A stretch of 41,299 nucleotides of DNA from Verrucomicrobiota bacterium (GTDB lineage Bacteria; Verrucomicrobiota; Verrucomicrobiia; Verrucomicrobiales; DEV007), in assembly GCA_003402735.1 (NCBI GenBank), contig QQNE01000034.1, positions 1-41,299 of the forward strand, given 5' to 3'. The position numbers were made by a program, and so were the translations under genes. Below the pieces are notes generated by a model. The model did no database searches, was not told the DNA's origin, and saw only the letters and a program-made list of their open reading frames with translations. Of this stretch, positions 34,338 to 41,299 are shown piece after piece (positions within the stretch are counted from its first letter, which is position 1; each line of letters starts with the position of its first letter).

Positions 34338-35702
34338 ATGAAAAAGAGGTCGATGCTGCGGTTGGCGGGAAGTCGCCTGGGTTTGAGCTTGGGTGTCTTG
34401 GCTCTAGCCATCACATCGTGCAGCCCTGCCAAGAAGCCGGTCGCGGAAGCCCCGCCCGCTCCCGAGGTGGAGAAAGCTCCAGAACCGAAGCCTGCGCCGG
34501 AACCGGTCACTCCTCCGGCACCGGCACCAGTTCCCGCGCCCACTCCCGCTCCGGTGGCTCCGGCCTATCCCACGGCGGAGTCCCTGCTCAACGCCTTGAT
34601 GGCCAAGCTGCGCGCTGCGGATCTGTCAGGGTTCTTCTCCGTGGCGGGCCCGGGCCTGACGGCGGCGGAACAGCAAAAAGTCACGGCGCTGTTCGGCGAG
34701 CGGAAATTCAAGCTGAGCGCCACCAAACCTCCGGCGGAAGCGGCCCCCGGAAGTTACACCGTGTTTCTCGATTCTCCGGCGGATTTGGTCGTCGCCGGTC
34801 CGCAAAGCCTGAAGTTGACCCTGAGCAATGATCCCGTGAAAGGTTGGGCCGTGGCTTCTCTCACCGCTCCAAGCATCGAAGCCATCCTGGCTGCCAAAAC
34901 CGCGGCCGAGAAAAAGCCTGAACCGGCGCCGACCCCGGCCCCGTCCCCGGCCGCTGTGGTCAAGGGACCGGTCGATTTCGCCCGCGACTTCCTGAACGCC
35001 GTGGTGGCCCGGGATTTCCGGACCGCCAAGCTGGCCGTGGACTCCGCGAAACTGACCGATGAGAAACTCGCGGCGTTGTTCATCGTGGTCGAGGAGGGGG
35101 CTTTCAAACCGCACGATCGCAATCCGCTGATCGGAACGGCGGCGGGCACGGACAGCGCCTGGGTCATCGCCCGGCTCAAGTCGGAGAAGCAGGAATCGGA
35201 TTTTGGGATCGAAATGAAGCTGGCGGGTCAGGGGCCATCGGCCGCGTGGAAGGTGGTTGGGTTGAACTTCTCCAAGCTCATCCAGACGGCGGCCGCCCAG
35301 GCCGGGGCGGGCGACATCGCTTACGCCCCGATCAAGACCGATCTGCAGGACGGCGATCAACTGGTGCTCTATTTTGATTATGACAATGCCAGCGTGAATC
35401 CTCGGGCCGCCAAGCAGTTGCGGATCATCGCCGACATTCTGCGGGAAGACCCGAAGCGGCTGATCCACATCAACGGGCATGCGGATGCCCTCGGCACCGC
35501 TGACTACAATGAGGTGCTCTCCGACACCCGGGCCGCCGCCGTGCGTCAGATCCTGCTCGCCCACGGCATCCCCGGCGGTCAGATCGTCACCAAGGCATTC
35601 GGCTTCACCGCTCCCAAGGCCCCAAACGTCAACCCGGACGGAACGGACAACCCCACCGGCCGCGCCCAGAATCGGCGCGCCGAGGTTTACCTTGCGTTCT
35701 GA
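34338..35702 (+). CDS. OmpA-domain lipoprotein with Pro/Ala-rich linkers
   Basis: 454 residues from ATG 34338, preceded by GTGGGGGGA. MKKRSMLRLAG begins a lipoprotein signal that ends in the lipobox ITSC. A Pro/Ala/Glu-rich stretch (residues about 35-80) suits a flexible tether. Two repeated globular regions follow (LLNALMAKLRAADLSGFFSV and FLNAVVARDFRTAKLAVDS), each ending in a Pro/Ala linker or similar. The C-terminal 120 residues are an OmpA peptidoglycan-binding domain: YFDYDNASVNPRAAKQLR, INGHADALGTADYN, LSDTRAAAVRQILL and RAQNRRAEVYLAF. It probably links the outer membrane to peptidoglycan. The C-terminal domain is typical, the middle is unassigned. GcvT follows after six bases. Confidence 0.9.
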   Translation: MKKRSMLRLAGSRLGLSLGVLALAITSCSPAKKPVAEAPPAPEVEKAPEPKPAPEPVTPPAPAPVPAPTPAPVAPAYPTAESLLNALMAKLRAADLSGFFSVAGPGLTAAEQQKVTALFGERKFKLSATKPPAEAAPGSYTVFLDSPADLVVAGPQSLKLTLSNDPVKGWAVASLTAPSIEAILAAKTAAEKKPEPAPTPAPSPAAVVKGPVDFARDFLNAVVARDFRTAKLAVDSAKLTDEKLAALFIVVEEGAFKPHDRNPLIGTAAGTDSAWVIARLKSEKQESDFGIEMKLAGQGPSAAWKVVGLNFSKLIQTAAAQAGAGDIAYAPIKTDLQDGDQLVLYFDYDNASVNPRAAKQLRIIADILREDPKRLIHINGHADALGTADYNEVLSDTRAAAVRQILLAHGIPGGQIVTKAFGFTAPKAPNVNPDGTDNPTGRAQNRRAEVYLAF

Positions 35703-35708
35703 CCGCCC

Positions 35709-36794
35709 TTGGACCTTTCGGAGCTTCAGCATTCCCCCCTCGAATCCCGGCACCTCGCCGCAGGGGGAAAACTCGTTCCTTTCGCCGGATGGGCGTTGCC
35801 TGTGCAATACAGCGGCATCCTTGCCGAACACCACGCCGTGCGGTCCGCTTGCGGCGTGTTTGACATCTCTCACATGGGCCAACTCTGGATCCAGGCCTCG
35901 GAGCGCATCGATGCCGCGGACTGGCTCAACCGCATTCTGAGCAATGACATCTCCCGGCTCGAATCGGGGATGGGTCAATACACCCTACTGCTCAACGGGA
36001 AGGGTGGAATCATCGACGACCTGATCGCTTACCGGTTGGGTGAGAACCGTTTCCTTTTGATTGTCAATGCGGCCCGGCGGGAACAGGACTTGGACTGGCT
36101 CACCCGGCTCGCCCCGGCCGGTCTGGTCTTGATTGACCGCGGTGTTGCCTACGGGGCGCTGGCGATTCAGGGGCCGGAGGCGCGTCGTGTGTTTGGCTCG
36201 ATGATGCCGGCGGGAGCCTTGTTGCCGCCCCGTTTTGGCATCGCTGAATTTGGAGACCTCATCATCTGCCGCACCGGATACACCGGTGAGGACGGGTTTG
36301 AACTGTGCGCCCCGGCGGAGACTTTGCCCGGTTGGTGGGACAAGGCGCTGGAAGCCGGAGCCTTGCCTTGTGGCCTCGGGGCCCGGGATCTTCTGCGTTT
36401 GGAGAAGTGTTATCCTCTCAACGGGAGCGATCTTTCGGAGGAGACCACTCCACTCGAGGCCGGACTGGCTTTCGCGGTGGACTTGGAAAAGGAGGAGTTC
36501 CCGGGGAGCGAGGCCCTTGAGCAACAGCGTCGGCAGGGAGTGAAACGCCGGCTCGTGGCGCTCAAACTGACCGGGAAAACGCCTCCGCCCCGGCCCGGTT
36601 ACCCACTGTTCACGGCAGAGGACGGAGGGCCGGCGGCCGGAAATCTCACCAGTGGCGGCTTTTCTCCCGGGCTCGAGGCTGGCATTGCGCTGGCTTATGT
36701 TCCTACAGGGCACCACCGGGCGGGAAGTCGACTTTGGATCGAGATCCGCGGCACACGCTATCCGGCGGAGGTAGTCCCCAAACCATTTCTTTGA
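35709..36794 (+). CDS. gcvT: Glycine cleavage system T protein (aminomethyltransferase)
   Basis: 361 residues, the usual GcvT length. It moves the aminomethyl carbon of glycine from lipoylated GcvH to tetrahydrofolate, releasing ammonia. Motifs: GGKLVPFAGWALPVQYSG, HHAVRSACGVFDISHMGQ, LSNDISRLESGMGQYTLLLN, CRTGYTGEDGFELCAP, GLGARDLLRLEKCYPLNG and SGGFSPGLEAGIALAYVP. The start is TTG 35709, giving MDLSELQHSPLESRH; no ATG is closer. It starts six bases after the OmpA lipoprotein stop. gcvH and gcvP are not in the window, so the system is split in this genome. Confidence 0.94.
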   Translation: MDLSELQHSPLESRHLAAGGKLVPFAGWALPVQYSGILAEHHAVRSACGVFDISHMGQLWIQASERIDAADWLNRILSNDISRLESGMGQYTLLLNGKGGIIDDLIAYRLGENRFLLIVNAARREQDLDWLTRLAPAGLVLIDRGVAYGALAIQGPEARRVFGSMMPAGALLPPRFGIAEFGDLIICRTGYTGEDGFELCAPAETLPGWWDKALEAGALPCGLGARDLLRLEKCYPLNGSDLSEETTPLEAGLAFAVDLEKEEFPGSEALEQQRRQGVKRRLVALKLTGKTPPPRPGYPLFTAEDGGPAAGNLTSGGFSPGLEAGIALAYVPTGHHRAGSRLWIEIRGTRYPAEVVPKPFL

Positions 36795-36797
36795 CCC

Positions 36798-39700
36798 ATG
36801 CCCAGCGGATTCCGATTTTTTCTTCCGGCAGCGTTTTGCCTCTGCGTGGTCCAGGTTCTGGCTCAGGGCACAAAACCCTTGGGCGAAGTCCTCACGGATG
36901 CCAAATCCCTGAAGTTGAACAAGCCGCAGCCCGCGGCGGATCCCGAGCTGGCCCGTTACGCGATGTATCAGAAGGATGCGCCGCTGCCGGGGCGGGTCGA
37001 GCCGGTGGAGACTTCGCTGCCCCTCTCGTTGCGCCAAGGCGAGCGCATCGCTTTCATCGGCAACACGCTCTTCGACCGGGACCTGGAGTTCGGCTACTTC
37101 GAATCCATGCTCCATCAGTCCTCGCCGGACTTGCAACTGGTGGTGCGCAATCTTTCCTGGTCAGCCGATGAACTGACCCTGCAGCCCAGGCCCGAGAATT
37201 TCGCGGGGACCGAACAACACCTGCTGCATGAGAAGGCGGATGTGATGGTTGCCGCTTTCGGCTTCAACGAGTCGTTCGCCGGGCCGGAGGGTCTCAGCGA
37301 TTTCCGGCGGGCGTTGACCGGGAAAGTAGTGGAGTGGAAGTCCAGCGCGTTCAACGGCAAATCCGGCCCGCGCATCGTCTTGGTCTCTCCCGTGGCCAAT
37401 GAAAATGTCACGGGAGTGACGGCGGCGGATCGCAACAACGTCAACCTGCGCCTCTACACGGAGGCCATGCGCGACGTGGCGGAGGAGAACGGCGTTGGGT
37501 TTGTCGATGTGTTCCACGGGACGGAGCAGGGGATGCGGGATGGGGGCACGGACCTGACGATCAACGGATGTCACCTCAACGGGGCCGGGTATCAACTCTT
37601 CGCCAGCCTCCTGTTCCAGGGCATTTTCGGCACGGTGCCGCCCGGGGTCGATGAGGAGGTGCGCAAATTGGTGGTCGACAAGAACCGGCAGTTCTTCCGG
37701 CGTTTCCGGCCGTTGAACACCTTTTATTATACGGGCGGCCGAAACACCACTTACGGCTATCTCGATTTCCTGCCCGCGATGCGAAGTTTTGAGGTGATGA
37801 CCGCCAACCGGGATGCGGCGATTCATGCGTTGGTGCGCGGAGGTCAGCCCGGTCTGGTAAATGATGCCAATGTTCCACAAATGCCGCCCGCCCAGGAGAC
37901 GATCGGGGCCAATGAATGGCTTCGCGCGGAGCAGGAATTGGCCGCGTTCCGGGTGGATCCAAGGTTTGAGGTGAGCTTGTTCGCCGGTGAGGAGCAATTC
38001 CCTGACATCGCCAACCCGATCCAGATTCGGTGGGATGGTGAGGGGCGGCTCTGGGTTGCTTGCAGCACCACCTACCCGCATCTGTATCCCGGCCAGGAAC
38101 CGCGCGACAAACTGGTCATCCTTGAAGATGTCGATGGAGATGGGAAGGCGGACCGATCTTCCGTCTGGGCGGACGACCTGCACATTCCCTTGTCTTTTGA
38201 GTTCGGGGATGGCGGGGTCTATGTTTCCGAGCAACCGCATCTCACCTTTCTCAAGGATACCGATGGCGATGGCCGGGCGGATTTCCGGGAGCGTCTTCTG
38301 ACCGGTTTTGGCACGGAAGACTCCCATCATTCCCTGCATGACATCGTGTGGACTCCGGACGGAGATTTGATCTTCCGGGAATCGATCTTTCATCATTCCC
38401 AGGTGGAAACGCCTTACGGTCCGGTGCGGCAGCAGAACAGCGGCTGGTTCCGTTTTGAGCCGCGCCGACACCGCCTGACTTCGTTTGGTACGTATCCCAG
38501 CACCAATCCCTGGGGAGTGACGTTCGATGACTGGGGCCAGCACGTGGCCAGCCATCCCATCTATGCGGCGGCCTTCCACGCCCTCGATCCGGCTTACCCC
38601 GAACAGCACCCGGCCCCGACGGGTCTCACCGCCTACTCCGGGACTTGCGGCCAGGAGTTCATCGATTTTCCCAACTGGCCGGCCGAGTTCCGGGGCAACT
38701 TCGTCAAGCTGCGTTACAAACCCACCAACCGGGTGGAACTTCTGGCTTGGCGTCAGACGGAGTTCGGGTTCGATGAAGAGTATCTCGGAGATCTCCTCTT
38801 CTCCACCAACCTCAGCTTCATTCCGGTCGATCTCCAGTTCGGTCCCCGCGGGGATCTTTTCCTCTGCGATTGGTACAACCCCGTCAAGGGACACGCGCAA
38901 TACAGTCTGCGCGATCCGCGCCGCCGCAGGGATTCCGGACGCATCTGGCGACTCGTTCCCAAGGGGTTCAAACCTCAGCCGGCCCCGGTCATCGCGCAGG
39001 CCGCCACCACCGATCTGGTCGGCCTGCTGGCCCGGCCCGAATATCGATGCCGTTATTGGGCGAAACGGGAACTGCGCGAGCGCGCCCCGGCGGAGGTGCA
39101 GGCGGCGTTGCAGGCCTGGCTCCAGGGGGTGAACCCCGCGGATCCGAGGTATCCGCATCATCAGTTGGAAGCGCTCTGGCTCTTGCGCGGACTGGATCTG
39201 CCTTCGGGGCCTCTCCTCACCGCCCTCCTGGATTGCGATCAGCCACTGGCGCGGGCGGCTGCAACCGAGCAACTTCGTTTTGCTCATGGCGAGGTGGCGG
39301 ACCCGGTGGCGGCCTTGCGCGCCCGGGCCAACGACCCGAGCCCGGTGGTGCGGATGCAGGCCGCCATCGCCGCCTCTTACATCGGCACTCAGGCGGCTCT
39401 GGAGGCCGCTCTGGAGACCCTGAAACATCCTCACAAAGGACACCTCGCCTACGCAATCCGTTGTTCGCTAGGCTCCCGCACCCTGAAACCTCATTGGCAG
39501 GGCAACGAGGCGTTCCAGGCCGCTCACCCGGAATTGGCGGTCTTCCTCAAAGAATTCGAGGCCGGTCAAAAGCCGAAAGCCGCGAAGGTGGCCGCCGGAG
39601 ATGCCGCGTTTGATCAGCGCAAGAATCTCGCCCGGGTCCGCATCGCCTGCGTGCGCGAGCAACTCCGTTTTGATCTCACCGAGTTCCAAGTCAAACCTGG

Positions 39701-40013
39701 TCAACCGGTGAAACTTGTCTTCTCCAACCCGGACGCCACTCCCCACAATCTGGTCATCGCCAAGCCGGGCCATGCCGAGGAAATCGGCGTGGCTTCCAAT
39801 GAAATGGCCAAGGATCCGACCGCGATGCAGGAGGGCCAATTCATCCCCAAGGACAAGATCTCTCTCATGCTCCACCGCACCAAGATGTTGGCGCCAGGGA
39901 GCGAGCAGATTCTCCGATTTGAGGCTCCTCGGGAGCCGGGAAGATATCCTTACCTGTGCACCTTTCCCGGGCACTGGTTTGTCATGAAAGGGGAGATGGT
40001 GGTCAATCCGTAA
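36798..40013 (+). CDS. PVC-type giant secreted protein: SGNH-like, propeller dehydrogenase, HEAT repeats, cupredoxin
   Basis: 1071 residues with signal peptide (FFLPAAFCLCVVQVLAQG). Residues about 80-275 are SGNH-hydrolase-like, but the nucleophile block reads GNTL (Thr90) and the last block reads NGCH (His259), so classic Ser and Asp positions are changed. Residues about 385-720 match the PVC 'membrane-bound dehydrogenase' (Piru_Ver) propeller, with VDGDGKADRSSVWAD and TDGDGRADFRERLL. HEAT-like repeats follow (about 745-900). The C-terminus is a blue-copper domain with ligands His983 (TPHNLVI), Cys1054, His1059 and Met1063 (CTFPGHWFVMKG). No CxxCH is present, although relatives often end in a cytochrome; here the copper domain takes that place. 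Probably a periplasmic redox enzyme acting on sugars (inference). ATG start three bases after gcvT. Confidence 0.88.
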   Translation: MPSGFRFFLPAAFCLCVVQVLAQGTKPLGEVLTDAKSLKLNKPQPAADPELARYAMYQKDAPLPGRVEPVETSLPLSLRQGERIAFIGNTLFDRDLEFGYFESMLHQSSPDLQLVVRNLSWSADELTLQPRPENFAGTEQHLLHEKADVMVAAFGFNESFAGPEGLSDFRRALTGKVVEWKSSAFNGKSGPRIVLVSPVANENVTGVTAADRNNVNLRLYTEAMRDVAEENGVGFVDVFHGTEQGMRDGGTDLTINGCHLNGAGYQLFASLLFQGIFGTVPPGVDEEVRKLVVDKNRQFFRRFRPLNTFYYTGGRNTTYGYLDFLPAMRSFEVMTANRDAAIHALVRGGQPGLVNDANVPQMPPAQETIGANEWLRAEQELAAFRVDPRFEVSLFAGEEQFPDIANPIQIRWDGEGRLWVACSTTYPHLYPGQEPRDKLVILEDVDGDGKADRSSVWADDLHIPLSFEFGDGGVYVSEQPHLTFLKDTDGDGRADFRERLLTGFGTEDSHHSLHDIVWTPDGDLIFRESIFHHSQVETPYGPVRQQNSGWFRFEPRRHRLTSFGTYPSTNPWGVTFDDWGQHVASHPIYAAAFHALDPAYPEQHPAPTGLTAYSGTCGQEFIDFPNWPAEFRGNFVKLRYKPTNRVELLAWRQTEFGFDEEYLGDLLFSTNLSFIPVDLQFGPRGDLFLCDWYNPVKGHAQYSLRDPRRRRDSGRIWRLVPKGFKPQPAPVIAQAATTDLVGLLARPEYRCRYWAKRELRERAPAEVQAALQAWLQGVNPADPRYPHHQLEALWLLRGLDLPSGPLLTALLDCDQPLARAAATEQLRFAHGEVADPVAALRARANDPSPVVRMQAAIAASYIGTQAALEAALETLKHPHKGHLAYAIRCSLGSRTLKPHWQGNEAFQAAHPELAVFLKEFEAGQKPKAAKVAAGDAAFDQRKNLARVRIACVREQLRFDLTEFQVKPGQPVKLVFSNPDATPHNLVIAKPGHAEEIGVASNEMAKDPTAMQEGQFIPKDKISLMLHRTKMLAPGSEQILRFEAPREPGRYPYLCTFPGHWFVMKGEMVVNP

Positions 40014-40030
40014 GTTTGGAGCGCATGGAG

Positions 40031-41110
40031 ATGAGCGAGAAGTTGAACCCGGAATCAGGGAGAAATGGAGGGGCCGCGAGGGCCGAGCATGGAAACTGGC
40101 GGGAAGTCGTGCGGCGGTATCAGAATCCCTGCCTGACGCGGGCTTCCTGGCAAATCGTCAGTTCGATCGGACCTTACGGATTGCTCTGGTATCTTTTGTA
40201 TCTCACTCGCGGACAAGCTTGGTGGATCACCGGATCGCTCGCTGTTCTGGCAGGGTTGTTCCTGGTCCGGATCTTTATCATTTTCCACGATTGCGGGCAT
40301 GGATCCTTTTTCCGCTCCAAGTGGGCCAATGACCTTCTCGGCATGGTCACGGGCCTCCTGACGTTTACTCCCTATCATCACTGGCGTTGGGAACACGCCG
40401 TGCATCACGCGGGAGCCGGTCATCTGGAACGCAGGGGACGCGGAGATATCTGGACCCTGACCGTGGATGAATACAACAACGCGCCCGGGTGGAAGCGCCT
40501 CGCTTATCGCTTCGTCAGGCATCCCCTCGTGCTCATTGGCATTCTCCCGTTCGCGTTGTTCGTGGTGGGCCACCGGATCCCCGCCTCCGATGCCAGCCGA
40601 CGCGATCGAGCCTCCGTGCACCTGACCAACTTGGCGATTCTCGCCATGGCGGCCGGACTCAGTCTCGCGTTCGGCTTGGTTCCCTATCTTCTCATCCAGC
40701 TCGTCATCATCATGGTTGGGGGCGGGCTCGGTGTCTGGCTCTTTTATGTCCAGCACCAGTTTGAGGATGTCTATTGGGAGGAGGGTGAGAAGTGGGATTT
40801 CGCCGCGGCCGCCCTGGAAGGAAGTTCCTATTACAAGCTGCCCAAGATCCTGCAGTGGTTCTCCGGAAACATCGGGTTCCATCACATCCATCACCTGAGC
40901 TCCCGCATCCCCAATTATCACCTCGAACGGGCTCACCACGCGGAACCGCTCTTTCAAAGCGTCAAGCCCATCACCCTGACGGGCAGTTTCCAGACCCTCG
41001 GTTACCGGCTCTGGGACGCCGAACGCCGCAAGCTCGTCGGCTTCCGGCAAGCACGCGAAAAACGCCGGGGAAAACGTCAGGATCTGCAGGACCAGGGCCT
41101 GGCTTCCTGA
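40031..41110 (+). CDS. Membrane fatty acid desaturase (DesA/FADS type)
   Basis: 359 residues from ATG 40031, chosen because GGAG at 40018-40021 has a nine-base spacer to it; the ATG six bases earlier would have only three. Three histidine boxes hold the di-iron site: HDCGH (residues 86-90), HWRWEHAVHH, and HHIHH near residue 285. Four to six membrane helices alternate with them (for example RIFIIFHDCGH preceded by a hydrophobic run, and LVPYLLIQLVIIMVGGGLGV). The enzyme inserts a cis double bond into membrane acyl chains, using O2 and an electron donor; position of the bond is not predictable. It begins 17 bp after the cupredoxin protein, so they may be co-transcribed. Confidence 0.93.
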   Translation: MSEKLNPESGRNGGAARAEHGNWREVVRRYQNPCLTRASWQIVSSIGPYGLLWYLLYLTRGQAWWITGSLAVLAGLFLVRIFIIFHDCGHGSFFRSKWANDLLGMVTGLLTFTPYHHWRWEHAVHHAGAGHLERRGRGDIWTLTVDEYNNAPGWKRLAYRFVRHPLVLIGILPFALFVVGHRIPASDASRRDRASVHLTNLAILAMAAGLSLAFGLVPYLLIQLVIIMVGGGLGVWLFYVQHQFEDVYWEEGEKWDFAAAALEGSSYYKLPKILQWFSGNIGFHHIHHLSSRIPNYHLERAHHAEPLFQSVKPITLTGSFQTLGYRLWDAERRKLVGFRQAREKRRGKRQDLQDQGLAS

Positions 41111-41158
41111 CACGCCCTTTCACGCACCGCAGCCAAACAAAGTCGGTCGGAGCCGGAG

Positions 41159-41181
41159 CGCAGCGCGCCCTGCGTTTCTCC
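41159..41181 (+). terminator. Weak candidate terminator after the desaturase
   Basis: CGCAG and CTGCG pair around CGCGCC and are followed by TTTCTCC, 49 bp after the desaturase stop. The stem is short and the T-run poor, so this is tentative. The remaining bases to 41299 show no gene. Confidence 0.28.
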
Positions 41182-41299
41182 GTGGCCTGCGGTGGGCAGG
41201 ATCGGTTGAGAAGAAAACATCGAGAGGATTGAATCCAGTTTTCGGAAATTGGCGAAAGCCCTCGATGACAGCCCACATGGGCCTGAAAAAACAACATCA

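Overview
The window looks like chromosomal DNA from a high-GC member of the Verrucomicrobiota (PVC group). The main evidence is protein content typical of that group: two DUF1592/DUF1552 gene pairs with c-type haem motifs, a very long PVC-type 'membrane-bound dehydrogenase' protein, a secreted sulfatase, and a TetR-like/ABC1-kinase pair. This placement is inferred from gene families; no rRNA or tRNA gene is present.

Layout. Bases 1-935 are a tandem array of about 127-157 bp units built from ATCGAA/TTCGAT hexamers, with no credible gene. From 5602 down to 1113 on the minus strand runs a three-gene signalling operon: a membrane histidine kinase with a periplasmic CxxCH motif, a stand-alone receiver, and a receiver-class III nucleotide cyclase. 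Upstream of it on the same strand is a DASS/SLC13 anion symporter (5664-7169). Divergent from that is a plus-strand run: MgtC/SapB-DUF4010 membrane protein, S9 peptidase, HisH, FdhD, a hybrid histidine kinase interrupted by one in-frame amber codon (12564-15260), and a sulfatase. An Hsp70 gene lies convergent to the sulfatase on the minus strand, and a small exported protein of unknown function is divergent from Hsp70.

The centre (19589-29145) holds two DUF1592-DUF1552 pairs. The left pair is on the minus strand downstream of TetR-like, ABC1/UbiB-like kinase and FKBP genes. The right pair is on the plus strand and starts from the same divergent intergenic region as the TetR-like gene, which contains a clean inverted repeat. 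The right pair runs with almost no gaps into a compact set: a stand-alone OvoA-C-terminal-type methyltransferase, an ATP-grasp-like protein of unknown function, and a BioA-like class III aminotransferase. After these come an HtrA-type protease, an OmpA-domain lipoprotein, GcvT, a 1071-residue SGNH-like/propeller/HEAT/cupredoxin protein, and a membrane fatty acid desaturase.

Points that most deserve a second look: the methyltransferase/ATP-grasp-like/aminotransferase cluster as a possible small-molecule (thiol-histidine-like) pathway; the TetR-fold plus ABC1-kinase pair, which parallels COQ9/COQ8; the kinase split by TAG-GTG with a Shine-Dalgarno-like AAGGAG just before the junction; hairpins that would bury the ribosome binding sites of two protein-folding genes (Hsp70 and FKBP); and the hexamer repeat array. 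Start codons are often GTG or TTG here, and several starts were chosen from signal peptides or ribosome binding sites, as stated per entry.
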